A stretch of DNA of 64,000 nucleotides from Onchocerca lupi. Lineage: Eukaryota; Nematoda; Chromadorea; Rhabditida; Onchocercidae. Position numbers and translations under genes: made by a program. The notes under the pieces were generated by a model. That model was not told the DNA's origin. It ran no database searches and was given only the letters and a program-made list of their open reading frames with translations. The DNA is taken from positions 37,162-101,161 of the forward strand of contig JAOVVO010000260.1 of the NCBI GenBank assembly GCA_028564675.1, given 5' to 3'. Of the stretch, positions 27,701 through 42,700 are shown piece after piece (position 1 is the stretch's first letter; the number at the start of each line of letters is the position of its first letter).

Positions 27701-30700
27701 TAGTGCTTCGGGAGCACCAGTTACGCCAGTATCACGAGGAACCATGTATCCACTATCATCGTTAGTCGCTTCTCAACAGTCTTCCGGATCACAGTCTGCT
27801 CAATATCCGCCACAATCTTGTTATCAAGCTAAAGGGCAGCAGCAGCCAAAATATCCAGTTCAGTCTTCAGTTTATCGTCAGCAGGTTTGCTTGTGTCATT
27901 TTTTATCAGTTACTGTTCATTTTGTATATGCTAGACATCAGTTTTTGAACTTTAAGCTTTCTGATTAAACTTGTATTGCGACACTGAAAAAGTATTTGAT
28001 GCACCGTAAAAAAGACAGATCCTTTCAAGAAAAATTAGTCCACTGTTTTGATGGGTGAAGGTGCGAAATGGAGAAAGAGTGGACATGATAGCGTGAGAGA
28101 TAATGGAATAATACGCTCAACTTTTATTGTCTTACATCCAAAAAACTATTATTAACAAGACGGAATGATATCAAAACATATTTGGTGTAGAATATAATTA
28201 TCAGAATTACGAACCATCAAATAAACAATTAGTAAAAATAGTCTATTATGGATTTATATTGCTCATGTTCTTTATTTGTAGACCAAATGCAAATGCAAAT
28301 TAATGCTTCTGAACTATCCATTTTTAGGATGTTAAATAAAGAGATTTGAAAGGAAAAGGGAGAAAGAGATAAAAGGTGTAGTCCTTATTCTGTTGATGAT
28401 TTGATGAATATTTGTTTCAGCCAAATTTTTTAGGTTTCTTTGTATTGGATAATTGCTTAATTCATACTGTCAATAACAGCGTCTTTCATTTTTGTATTAT
28501 TGTGAATGATTGCAGCAACCACAATCGGTGTCGGTGAGAACTTACCTTGGCAACCAACCATCATCATTGTCTGCCTCGCCTACTTATCAATGTTAGTTCC
28601 CTTTATTCTTATTTCTTCTTTTGCAATTTTTCTTTAGCTATATTTTAACTTTTCAATTGACTTTTCGTTCTTTAAATACTTTTTGCTGCATCATAATTTA
28701 AGATAAATGCAGTTATTTTCTTAGCAAGCTTGGACTTTTCGGTTGGTCTTGCCACATGAGCAGAACTGAATATTAAACAAATAAAAATGAAATTTAATAG
28801 GGAATTTAAACTGCATCAGAATTGCATAGCGTAAGATAATTTCCTTAGATCATTTAGTGTAAGATCATTTTCATAGTGTCAGTAGTAACATCTCTTTTAT
28901 TAGAAAATCTAATGATTTTATTACTAGTTGATAGAGATTTCTTCAAAAGCATTGTATCTATTTTATTTTGAATAAACTAGTGGATTAAAACTTTGAATTT
29001 TTTAACAGTAAGTTTGAAAACTTGATGTTTTGATGAGCTGGATTAATGAGATGCAGGATTTTAAGGAGATCAATAGCTAAAATTGATTATCTGGAAACGG
29101 TTTATAGAATATCTCATGAAAAACTACTCATTTTTTAACTTTGCCGGTTGGTTTTTCTTAAAGAATAGTTTGAAGCTTTGAGGATTCCTTCTAGCAGAAC
29201 GTATGACGTTAGAAACAGTTGTCTGGAATTGAATTTTGCATTAATTTTTTGTCTTTCAGATAATTCAATTTTTTCTCAGCTAATAAAATTACCTTTGAGG
29301 CGTAGAATTTCAATTTAAAAGAAAAAAAAAATATGTTGAAAATAATGAATCCTCTGTTTTTTCGGGAAAATTATGAAGTTTTTGTGCTTCTCTCATGATT
29401 AGTTGCATATACCGTTGTTTTTGTGATTTTCAGATGTTTGAATATTTTATTATTTTAAAAATTTGAGATTTAAACACTATGTAAGATTTCCGGAAGAAGT
29501 TAATAAGATTTTCAAGAAATTATCTTGTTTGTTGCGCAGTGTTTTGGCAGAATTAGACTCCTTTATTTGGTCCTCCATTTTCATTTCTGTCTGTGTTATC
29601 TTATTATTTAGGATCTAATCTTTTTTCTTCTCCATAAAAGAGCCAAACGATAAAAAGATAATTCATTTTCAATCCATAAAAAAGTGGGACAAATAGTTAT
29701 TTCTGTTTCACGAATAAGTATACATTTAGCATTTTTTTCAGGCTTAGGAATCAAGCTTCAAGATATTGCAAAGCTTGTTCTACTTAACGTTGTAATGATG
29801 GATCAAAACATATCGTTTAAAATGACTGAGCTATGTAGTTACTACTATGTGTTTATGCTTTCAAGTTTTCCAATCAAAATTCATGATATGAAGGCAAGAT
29901 AAGCGTAATGTTAATATGGCGGTTAAAATTGAAAATCAAACTCAATTTTAAACGATAAGGCTCCGAAAGTTCCTACAGTTGATCCTTATTCAATAGCAAA
30001 ATTTTCTGAAAAATATATTACGCAGCTTGCGAGAGCAAGTATTATGCCGACCTGCAGAAACTTCTCGATTGATATGTCATGAATGTGTTCTTAGCAACTA
30101 TTTATTGGCTTTTCGTAGAGACGAAAACTGTCTATTTTCATCTTTTTTTTGGCTCCAATACTTGGGCTCATCATTTAATAGAACCATATGATGTTTTATT
30201 GCTTTGTTGAGGATTAAATTCATTTTTCAGATTGGGATAAAATGTCCGGATAGTAATTGTCGTACTCATCCATAAATTTGTGGGTTCTATTTGTTAAGGT
30301 GGTTTTTCATATTAGGATAGGTAAGTCAGTGAATAGTAGTCTTAACGCAAGTGAATTTTTTTTTTTTTTTGATTTGGAAACTGTGAATGGTTCGAAAATT
30401 TAGATGCATGAAAAGTGAGAACTGGAGAGAACGGTCATTTCAAGAACGAAAAAATGTGTGTGATAAATGAGAATTTGAACCTATAATAAATTATGTATGA
30501 ATATTAAGTTAGGTTAGTTAATTCTTGCACCTTTCTTAATCTATATGTCACTGTTTTTGTTTTTTCTTTAACGAAAATTTTGTTAAACTAAGAAAAACAT
30601 TTTATTTCTTTACTTTCATATCACTTTTGTCTCATTTCATTCTACAAATGTTGTTAATTTGCAAGTGCCTCAGGAGCAGTAGCAGCACCGTCAGCAGCAA

Positions 30701-33700
30701 ATAGTTGGCAGTTAACTCTAAATGCATTTTCTGAAAGCTCATTAACGTATTCATAATTGAATTCATAAAGTGTGAACCTCCTTTGCTGCCCTGCTCTCTA
30801 TGCAACGGAGAAAATACGCATGCATGACACGGACTCACATTTATTATCTCCTTTCGGAGTGATTAGCTATTTGAAATGAATCACAGTGTCAGAGTTTGCA
30901 GTTAACGAGAGTTGGTTAAGATATCTGAAAGCTTTTCCATTTGTACAGGTTTTGGCTCGCATATCCGTCAGCCAACGAACTGTGCCTTTTTTTTTTTTTT
31001 TTTTGAAATGAAAGATTGAGATTATTTCATTCTTCTTTGACATCAGAAAAACGATACTTCAAAAATACGAAATTTGATGGTTTTATGTGAACAGATAAAT
31101 CGAATTAATCTTTTAGCGCGCAATATCGTTCATTTCTCTGCAATTTCTTATTTATCATCGTAATTTGAGTAAATTTCTTTCTGTAAAGAATTAATTATAT
31201 TTTTCATGCTTTGTGAAAAAGCGTATTACGTCAATGATACGTAAATGTTTTCAGTATTATGCAAAGAAGCAAATATCCTTGACACCAGCAAGGAAAGCTA
31301 TTTGATTTTAAGTGATACTTCGTTATGTTTACTTAGAGTAACAACTTATAGTAACGGTTTAATTGTCTTCAGTCTTCAAATGTGAAGTCAAAGCGTTAAA
31401 TTTTCTCTCTATTTATATTCACTTTGAAACATTTATATGCTCTTTTTAGTTGATTGATTAAGGAATTTATAAATATCCTTCGCTTTCTAAGTCTTTTTTT
31501 ACTATCCGTCATATTTATTTTTCAAAAAGAATCCTTTTCTTTTACTTATGAACAAAACCAAGCTAACATCAAATTCCAAGAGTGTTTGCTAGCTAAGGAT
31601 TGGATTTTCATACAGAATTTATTTTTTATAATATAAATAAGAACTATTTGCATATGTTATTTGATGTATTTTTTACGACAAACAGTGTGTTTTGTTGAAT
31701 CCGATTCGATTGGGTTATTGTGCTGCACAATTTTTTTTTTTCTGCATTTACAGCTTAAATTTAAAATTTTATCGGTTCAATTTTTCCCACGTGTTCTTTT
31801 TTCTTGTATTGACAGTATCTTCGCTTTCCAATTGTGACAATAATGTTTGAGGTAATTGCCTGTGTCTCCGAGAATTTGTTTACTCATAAAAACAGCGTTT
31901 GAATGTGTGATTCATTCACCTTACGTCTTCGTCCATTATATTAATTTTAGAATGGAGGATCCAAAAAATTAACACTGCTTTTATTATAATTGCGATCTTC
32001 TTATCCAGTTCAGACAAAATTTTAATAGCTTTTCTACACGTTTTGTGCTAACATACAAACGTTGAAAAACTGATGACATTTAGATTGGAAAGGCTTTTCG
32101 AATAATTTCTCTTCTTCAGACAGGAAGCTGAACTCATCAGCTCTTCATAATGGCTTATTTAAAGACGTGAGATAAACTTTATCCTGTCTTTGTCAACAGA
32201 TTCACTAAATTCAGGGGATAATATAATCTCTTTTTATATACATTTCTAATTTTTCAAACTTGTTGCAAGTTTTGAAATTGATGTTGAAACATCAGTAAGT
32301 GTCGCAGTTTTATTGAATGCATTTGTGAAATCAATATAATGGCAGACAGCTTATTTACAGCGACTACTTTCCTAGAAGTTACTTCATTATTCAAATTATT
32401 GCAACATATAATGAAATGGAAATATCGCAGAAGTTTTCTTACATTTTGATTCTAACATTGTTTGTAAGTCAATAAGGATGAAGAATTGTTTTCTGTTAGT
32501 CATAGATTGAAAGTCACTTTCTTAATATCTCTTTCAAGTTTTAAATCAAAATATAAACAGAATAATAAAAAGAAATCTAGTAATAAAAAAAAATAAAACA
32601 CTACATAAAAATTAGAACTAAATCAATTTAACATCAAATACTCAGGAAAAAAAAAATAGAAATAGGAAAACTCAGATTAGAAACCATTGTTGAAGAAAAC
32701 ATCAAACAAATAACAAACTAACATTAAAATATTCCTGCAGATGATGAATCGAATACCTATTAGCAATTTGATAATTTCACCAATAAAATAAAATATCAAA
32801 ACCGAAGTATACCCATGAGTTATTGTTTCTCTGGAAATCTTTTTTGGAAATATCCAAACTCATGGGATAACGGATGCTGCAGTTGTTATTTATTAATTAT
32901 TTACATTTTCATTTCGAAGGCTTGAAGTTCAAAAAATGAATTCCTTATTAAAATATAAACTATTTCGCTTGAAAATAAATTCTTGAGAAAGTAAAGAGGG
33001 ACGAGTAATCAAGATGAAGTCTAAAAATTTTGAAAGGAAATCACAATAAATAGTTTCTTTTCAAAATTATCTAAATATTCAACAGAGATATAATGAAGCA
33101 ATCAATAATTGATATGTCAGTGTATTAATTATATTAGATAGTGATAAATGCATAAATACTGCTCTATGATTTTTGCTGATTTTAATCAAGTTTATATACA
33201 AGTTGGAAGATTTCACGTTCTTCATTAATATTAGTTGTCAATTCGTTTTTTTGCACCGGACTTCTTGGACATCATATCATATCTGAGTTATTATTTTCTT
33301 TATAATTTTTATTTTCACAAACAGGCATTTTTGTCCTTCAAAGTACGGGTGTTCTTGCCGATTTTTCCTCATATAAATCAAATACTCAAAATTTATCTTA
33401 TCTCGCTCCCTTAATATTCCACTTGCTGGTTAAAAAGAATAACTGGTAAAAGGCGATTGGTTCCATCATTAGTGCTTTTCGTTGATCATAAATAATATAT
33501 ATCCCGTCTTCCTTATCCAACAGTGTTTATTCGTGAACGGATTATTAAGCACCTGCATTGGATGCTACAAGTCTCCAATATAGGCACCGAATTCTGCTCG
33601 CTGTTATAATATTAAAATGGTGCTTTGTCGAAAGGCTGTTTAATAGATTATGCTATAAGTTATTCATTTATCTATTTTAATTCATCTTTTTTCGATATTC

Positions 33701-36700
33701 GGTAGCTGATGGATCATTCTCATTCTTGCTGCATCCCATCTTTCTTACTATAAATGCTAATCTTCTTTAATTTCTTGTCCATCTTCTTTATGCTTCTTTT
33801 GACTTTATTTCCTGATTCATTCAAATCTGATGTTGCGTTTATTCCAGTGTACTTCTCTTCTTTTTTAAATTCGCATATTGTTAGGATAACGTTGGAATTA
33901 TTGGCTCACTCCCTGTTTATTCCATATAGTATTTTTACCGAACTTCGCCACGGATAATTTTTGGTCCATTTCTCATTATTTTGAAAAGAATGAATCCAAT
34001 TTCTTTTTTGTTCATTTTACACACGCAATGGAAGCCCCTCTTTGCAATAGCACTGCTTTTACCTCATTCAATCATAAATTTCAATCAGACTGAAGAGAGA
34101 GGTTTATTTAAAAAGAAGCTTTCAGTGCGGAAAATATTATGATGTTCAAATCCTTCGTGCTTAGGCTTCAAAGCGTTATGTTGGAGCTTCTCTTATTCAA
34201 AAAAAGCAATAATTTGTCTTTTCTTTAATATGAAGATAATGCTTTCCTTCATCTGTTCCTATTCACCCCCCTCCCCTTCCTCTTCTTTCCAAAAGGCCAA
34301 CCATTTTCATTTCTGAGTGCTTCTGATAGGATCGTGCCATGTTAATATTCGTTGTAGATGATTAAAATTTTTTCCATTCAGTTCTTGTAAGTTTCTTCTA
34401 TTCTCTCACATCTTTGAGCTGTATTCTGAACAAAATGAACCAGCAAAGTGGTAGCACTAACCATTCAGATTGAAGCCTAGAAATTATTTTCCATCGGAAA
34501 ACTGCCACACTTCTCTTCCGGATTTCAATATCAATATGTCCCATTAGCAGTTTAGCAATGACGTTCGATTCACCATTCACCAATAGTAATATCATTTATA
34601 AGATATGCATCCTTGCCGGGCCTCCTGCTTCCTTTATCGCTACAAATACTGATAGATACAGTTCGAACAGAAAACGATCAACAAGACAGTATGAATGTTG
34701 CACCAGCTGTGACAGTTTGTATCGGATGCCAGTTGCAGCTTGCAGTCAAGGAGAAGGTGCATATATGATTGGTTTGAGTCAATCAAACAGAGAAATTGGT
34801 ATTAATTTAGAATTAGGCGCAGCTGTTTCAACGGAAACCAAAGTTGTCCATAATTCTAATAGTTCGGAAATCCCACAACCAAGTGAAGTAGAAGTGAAGT
34901 CAAACGTCTCATTGATGTTGAAAGAAGAGGAGCAAAGCGAAGAAATTTTGGCGCTACCAAGTCCGCGAACATTGAATGATATGATGTCAAAAATTCAAAG
35001 TAAGTTGAAATTCTAAGCTTCCGAACCTTTTTAATTTTGATTAATTAGTATTTTGTAAAATTGCGCTTAGTCTAAAATGCTTACCTTTTTTGTTAAAAAT
35101 CATTATTTGTTGGAAGTCTGCTGATACCAACGGCTAAACTACACTGTTTTTTGCTTATAACACTTAAATGTTTATTTTTTATAGCCTTTGTTGTTGCACT
35201 ACAGTAGTGAAAAGTTATATTGGTAATTCGTGACGATTCTAGAGGGAAATGCCAGATGTCTGTCAGTAGCATATTTTTCTTTGAACATTGTTTCACTCGC
35301 GTTAATTTGGATATTTAAAGCGATTTTAGCACACTATCTCACGATTCTTTTGTTACTTTCATTTATATTTCGTCTAAAAGTTGGACTTAATAATTATCCG
35401 TCAAATAAAATCAGTTCATCAGTTCATTGACGACAGATGAAATATTTTACCAGTGCTAAATGAAACTGAAATATTTTATGCTTTTTGTCTAGAATCGGGC
35501 ACAATTTTTCATTGCTCTTTTTTTGGCAATATAATTGAAAAACGGACAGCATTAATTGAGAGAATGGTTGTTGTAAAAGAAAAAGGACAGAATGATTGAG
35601 CAAGCTGAAATCAGTGCGTTTCATTTTTCGAAATGATCGTTTTCCATAACTGCCTATCTTTGGACATTTCATACATAGCGTTATTAGAATAATTAGTGTT
35701 GCAGTAGCTACACTTTAAAATGTCTTTGCACAATTCTTTTGAATGTTGCACCAAATTCCAGTCGCTAAATCTCACATTCAGTTTGTCTGTTATCAGTGTA
35801 TCTGTTGTTTCAAAGTTTGTTTTTTAAAAATGTTCTTATAAGAAAAATTCCTATGCAATCAATAACTCTTGGAGCAGAGAATATAAATGTTAAATTTGTC
35901 AGAAAAACCAAATACTGTTATCTTTTTGAATACTGTTATCTTAAGAATATTTTCAAATATCTTGACGTTATTTTTTCATCAGCGATTTATTAAACATTAT
36001 TCAGTTAATCGAAAAATAAAAAGGAAGAAATACAAACTAATTTCTTTCCGCATTAAGTGTTGTCTCGTCGTTATCTGCGTGATGCTAATAACCACCGTTT
36101 GTGAAGATGCTGGTGGCATAGGCTTTTCCATGTGGCACTACTGGTAGTAGTGATATGTCTCTTCCCTTCCTTACTATTATTTATTTCCTTTAAACAGTTC
36201 TTCTCTCACTTGTCTATTTTTATTTTCACCTTCATATATCATACCAGATATTTTCCCACAATTATTTCTCACATTTTTTAAAAATTATCAAAATTGGTTG
36301 ATTTCGATTAATTTCTTCCTCCTTGTAGCTAAGATTTTATAAAGCTCAAATACTGAGATGAAGATGTCGAAATATCTGTTGAGATATTTGAGGAATCGCA
36401 TATGCTATTTTAATGCATGGGTCCATTTGCCGAAGTGTTGGGAAGAAAGGAGGATCAGTAGATGGAAAATAATTGTCAGATTTGTTAGGCAAACAAGCAG
36501 CACTTACCCGTGATATGTAGTATTGCAGTACTTGAGGGAGGATGTGTGTTTGTTTGTGGAATGGAGAAAGGTCAATGTGTCGATGTCCTCTTTTATAATG
36601 AAAGAGTGAATATGATACCGAGTCACATCTGTTCCTTAAAACGATTAGCATCCATCCTCCTCTTACTCTTATCTGTTTTTCTTCACTTATCTCTAAATAA

Positions 36701-39700
36701 ACAGATGTTAAAAATAAGTTGCGCTGCTGCTAGATGTATGAAATGACATCCAGTATTATATCGTTTTCTTCTAATCTTATTGGTACTTTTTTCATGTTTT
36801 CTCATCCTCTTAGATATTTATTTTGAAAAGTTTGAATCATGAAATAAAATATCTCGCTGAAATAGTTTATATTTTGATTATTCAAAGGATTGTATTTAGA
36901 GTGGTGTCATCTAGCCAAATTGTTTCAACGAAAATTTCAAAATGCTGATAATTTCATGATAGGTCATATTTGAATCTATATGAGAAACAGCAAAGTGAGA
37001 ATGAATTGAGGCTAAATTGAAGAATAATGACACATTTATGATTCGAAACTTGTCATCTAAAGGCAGTTACAGATGTGTTGCTGTTTTTTCACTGATATAG
37101 AGGAACATTGGGGAGGAAGGGAGAGGGTGAGAGAAAAGACTAAATTTCGTTTTAATCTCAGAAATTTATTTTTCATCAATTTTTCAAAGCTGCTGCTTCA
37201 AATATTAGTTTATGCTTGTATTTCTAGTCGATTAATTATATTAATGATGTTGAGATTTTTCTTATAAACTGTGAACTATTCCATGAAGCGCTAAGAAGTT
37301 AAGATATATGAAAAAAGAAAATCGTAGTTTTTATTCACTCATTGCAATATAACCATTGCTTGTTTGCTTCCTAAACAATCTGAATTACTTGCAGTGGCAT
37401 GTACATATTAAATTAATCTGAAGTAGTTGCCTCAATTTTCCATTTATGTTAGAAAATAGAAAATTTCAAGTGGAACTCGAAAGAAGAAAAAAAGGAATGG
37501 TTGGAGTGACCTAGAAGAAAATGGCCGCATGACAGAATGTTGAAATGGAGCAAGTACATACATGGTTTCGTTTTTGCAACAGTGAATTAAGCAATGAGTA
37601 AATGACCAAATATCGGAATCGTTTTTCCAGTTAAACAAATAAAGGAATGAATAAGGGATTGAATTACTTTCAGCCTTTTGCTCTTGAAGCATATGGAAGT
37701 CATTTGAGGAAATAATTAACCGGAGCACTGTATATATAACCCTTCTCTGATAAAGTAACTAGTTTTGGATAGTGAATCAGACACACGGTTCTGCGACCGA
37801 TATCATTTGATAAGTAAATATGATCAGGCAGGAAAGTGATCTGAATCAAACGAGGAGAGCGATCTGGACAACATCTAATTGGAAGAGACACAGTGTTTGC
37901 TTTAAGAAATTTGCACTTCAGTCAAAGAGATGAAAGAGTGAAATGAAGAATGAAGAAATGGAAAAGTGGTGAAACAATAGCTGTGATTATATGTCAAATC
38001 GAAGAGATTGCATTTCAGGATGCGCCGATATGATCAATGGCTTGTTGTCAAACTGATTTGCACACTCTGTCACTGATCGGAAATATGCTTTTTTCATTTC
38101 ATCCTTCCTTTCCGCCAACACTTTTCATTTGACAACTCGACAGCTGTCTTCATGTTGACTATCTTTTCAGCTTGTTCAGTTTTTGAATATATTATCAAGA
38201 TTTCCTCTATTTTCATTATTCGCATCTTTTTGACTTCTGTGTTTTCAACTTCATTTAAACATCTTAACAATTGTTGCATCATAATTGGTATTGCAGATAA
38301 ATATACATTATTGGCAGACGAAAGCGATCATTTATTTTGCGAACTATTGAACATATCCTTATCATTTTTTAATATCTTTGATTTTTTGCCCTTATGTAAG
38401 CTATCTGTACATCTACTATTCTGAAAAGTTAATTTTTCTTATTCCCGTCAATCTCCAATTTTTTTTTTCAGTTACCCCTAATGTGTCTTGTTGATATAAA
38501 TGATATACGAGAAAATGAAAGGGAATATGAAATGGTGAAATAGAAGAACGAACAGAAAAGAGAATTATGCCATTAAAGTTAGAAGTAGTAATTAGCAGAT
38601 ATGCTTTATGATCATATTTAGCTGTTAACTTTATCAGTTGCAGTCTGCCATTAACTTTCTCATATTATTAATGGATTATAGTTGCTACATGATTAATGAA
38701 ATTTTTGAAACTATATATTATCCAATTAAACATGATGTTAGAAATTAATAATGCTAATTAGCAGTTAGTTAAAATTTACGGTTATGTCTATTAGTCATTT
38801 GAAAAAAAAAAAAAAAATTCAGAGAGTGAAAAGGGAAAGCATCATCGTGGATACGTGTAATCGCAACAATTGCATGCTATGTTATGACTTGCTGATGCGA
38901 TCTTCATCAAGTTTGATATTTCGACGAGATTGAAAGCTTTCTATCGAATACTTTCGTTTGATCGGGAAGTTTTTCACTCATCCACGTAGTATAGAAAAGG
39001 TTGTGAACATTTTGTCGTAATGAAAAGAAACCTATTTAGTGACGATATTAAGTAGCCCAAATTAATTGGTTATTGTTTGTCAAGAATATCTTATCATTTA
39101 ATTCCATTTCCTGATTCAGAAATTGAGCTACAGGATTGATCAGAAATCTAGTAAAGTTATTAATGATTTCAAAAAAATCGGATATTTGAACAAAGGATAT
39201 TTCACATTTTGTGGAGAAGAAATTGCTGTTAGCAATAATCATATTTTCTCCTTAGAAAAATACTACCGTTGGTTATTTAAGAAGTTAAAATGAGTTAAAA
39301 CTATATTTTCGAAAAATGCATAATGCTTGCAAATAAGAATCTTTCATATATCAAGACATAGTGAGTAATTCGATTTGAAAAATTAATGTGGATAATTAAA
39401 TTTCTGAATATTTTTTTCCAAAATGAGCACAATAAAGAGTAAATGAGAATTAACAAGTTGTTGCTTGACTGTGTGATTGTGTAGTTCAGCGAGGAGTATT
39501 TATATATTTAAAGGAAAGATTGGCATTCGTTCAATAACTAATTTCCCGTTCTCCTCCTTTACCTCCTCCGTGCTTTTATTTCAAACTCTGACATTGATGC
39601 CAACTAAAAAGCTCGTTTACCATAGAGCTATGTGTGTTTTAGGGCAATAAAATTGTCCCTTCAAATGCCTTCAAGCTATAACTTCTCTTTGTTGCTTCAT

Positions 39701-42700
39701 TCCGCCAATGAGTGCCGCTACTGCTTCCCTTTTCTCAATTCCAAATCTAGTCTAGTCTAGACTCATTTTTCCTTTTCAAGCCTCAATTATCCTATTTCAA
39801 TTCACTCATTTTATTCGCCTTCTATGAATAAATTTGATTTCCCTGCTGACTTCTTGTGGGTTGTTTGTTTTATTGTCAAAATGTCATAAAATTGAAGCGC
39901 GGTACAAGCGGATGGTATTTAAGTGGAATTTCTTTAAAATTTTAAGTGGTGCATTATAATCTGTAGAAATCAGCACTTGTCACTATAAGGCAGAGATTCA
40001 ATGAGCCTTTCAACATTATATCCATGGCTTTCTAACTTTTTTTTCGTGATTCCATTAAATGTCTTTTTCCTTACGGCGATACAATCCTGTGCACTCACTG
40101 CATAACAAAGTTTCTATTAATAACTTGCTTGAAGGTCTCATTTTACGAAGTTTTCAAATATAAAGTATTTTTATTGATGATGTTGATGATGACGTAATGA
40201 GGATTCTCGTAGAATTGCGCAGCTTTTTTGCCGAGGAAATAATGATTGCAATGTTGTTGACTTGTAAAAACGGTAACAAAGGCAAATTTTTGCTTAGGAT
40301 AAGCGTGAAATATATGTTACAGTGTAACTTCCACATGGAGATAGCAGTTTTATAAGAGGGCTTCATACTTTTTGCTGAGATAATGAAGCCTTTATCCGTT
40401 TTGTTATTTTAAATTTCTAAATTCGTTTTGATTAATTTAACTATTTAAAAGTGCTATTTTATTGTTCATTAATGGTAACTGTACGATGAGTGAGCAAGCA
40501 CATCTAATTTTCTTGCAGTGTCAATTCTCCAACTTTCCACTTTTCTTCTCTCACCTTCATTTTATTTTCCTTCCCGTTCACATCAGTACATTTTAGCACT
40601 GAAAACCTGGTGTTTTCGTATTTTCCACATAAATTCGCATCCTTTGGTTAGTCATATACTTCCCTAATCCTGTTTGCATGTTTGTCACTCCAGAATAACT
40701 CTACTGATTTTTCATTTAAGAAGTCTTTCTTGCTTACTATGACTCAAGATTTGTGCTGGACTTTTTATTTCATCTGATTTCGCCTGATTGTTAGGTCAAT
40801 ATGAGCAACAAATTTTCTTGGAAATTTATTTAACTTTTGATTTCCTGAAACTTATATTTTTTTTAACGAAGACTTTTACGTCCAAAAATTATCCGAAATG
40901 AAATAGTAAATTCCATATGTATGTAATCATACTGCTGATGATAACAGATAATAATTTAAGGATCGATCGAGAGCATTACTAGATTGAGAGTGATTTACGA
41001 ACAACATCCTTCCTCTTCATCAAGTTTTCGCGGCCATCTGTCATTATGTAAACGACCTCTTCCTCTTTCTTCCCTCATCTTCACAATAGGGATTTATATT
41101 CTTCTCTCGTAATTATTGAGTTCATATTTTTATATCCTGCTCTAATCTATAGCATATTTTTTCTTCTTGTCATTACAATTCTTGTTTTATTCATTTCTTC
41201 CTCTTCTTCTTTTCTTGGATATTCTCATAATACTTATTTTCCTTTAATCGTTCGGCTTTTTTCTACTCTTCTTATAAAAGAACAGACAAATAATGAAATA
41301 AAATAGGGGAAAGATAAACAGAGTGTGGAGTATTTAGCTCGTCCTTAGTATTGAACAACAAGACGATTTTTTGCTTATTATAATCTGTTTATTCGCATGC
41401 TTTTAGAATGACTTTACGGTGCTTTAGGGGAACTTACAATGCTTAAAATAGCATTAATTACATAGTGTGTGAGGTGAATGTAAGATATAGGCGACTTTTG
41501 AAAACTAAACTCTTGAAATGGCACTCTTTAAACAATCATTTCAGGGCGAATATTTTGTATACACAGTGTACTTTTTATCACAAGTTCTATCAAATGACTT
41601 ACTTAACGGTAGTGTAATCTGGATATCTTAAATCCAAATCTTTCTTTTTGAGTCAAGAGCGAGTCCTTTAGCTCAATCCAGTTTGAAGAGAAAATTTGAC
41701 TGAGAGATCATTCACTTTTAGACCATTAGCTGGGATACTTGAATAGATAAGATAGCACTTGCCAGTTATTTGATTTTTAGCATCCGGTCGTTACATTCCT
41801 TTTATCCCTTTACGACGATTTCTATATGATGGACAGAATATTCACTGATTTCTTTAGGACTGCATCAATTTCATGCTTTACAGTAAGGCACTGAATTTAC
41901 AATATCTTTACAGTATTTAGACCTTCATTTATACCCATATAATAATACACAAGAAATGACTACGCGTGAATTGAATCGGTAGACCGATTTATTATTACAG
42001 AGGGAATGGAAGGGTAGGATGCGTTATTTGAATGCTTCAAACAAATGCTTTATTATTAATTTATTGTGCCCGTTTTCCTCGTCTTATACATTCCTTATAA
42101 CCTTTGGCAACTTTCCTCTCTCTGTCGATTTATTTAACCTTACTTTCACCTGCATTATTCTGTTTTCTCATTTCAATTCTTAATGAAGCTTCCAGTAATT
42201 TGAATATTTCATGCAAACAAATTATTATTTCATATTTGAGCTCTGTGTGATAGATTCCTTTCGTTTTCTTTCGAAACTTTATAAAAGAAGCATGTAGCTC
42301 TTCTTTTGTCTTTTGTGAATATGCTAATGGGATCATATTGGCTAATTTGTTGATTATGTTCGGTATTTAAAAATTTCTGATCTGGTTCGGTAAAACAATT
42401 TCTATAATAATGCTTTGCAAATCTTAAGTAACTCATTGTTTTTGTTTGTTCAAAGAAATATTGTTTAATAATCAGATGTTATTAGCAAGATTAGTCAGGC
42501 ACAAATCCATCATATAGGGTTTGCTAATATAAATTATTAATTCTATTGATAAAAGTTTTAAGCTAAGTCGACGGGAATTGTTGATGTAGAAGTAATGCCT
42601 TGATGAGTTTGATGAAATAAGCAATTGTTGTGAAAAGTTACTCTTATTTTTTAATTTAACAGTTCTTCTGTTGTAGTGTATCCGGCTCCAAATCCAACAT

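Noticed and set aside
36346..37891. Several minus-strand frames of 60-100 codons inside the PTIP intron
   Set aside because: No family motif, no coherent splice-phase chain between them, and low-complexity stretches (poly-F). They are treated as intron noise.
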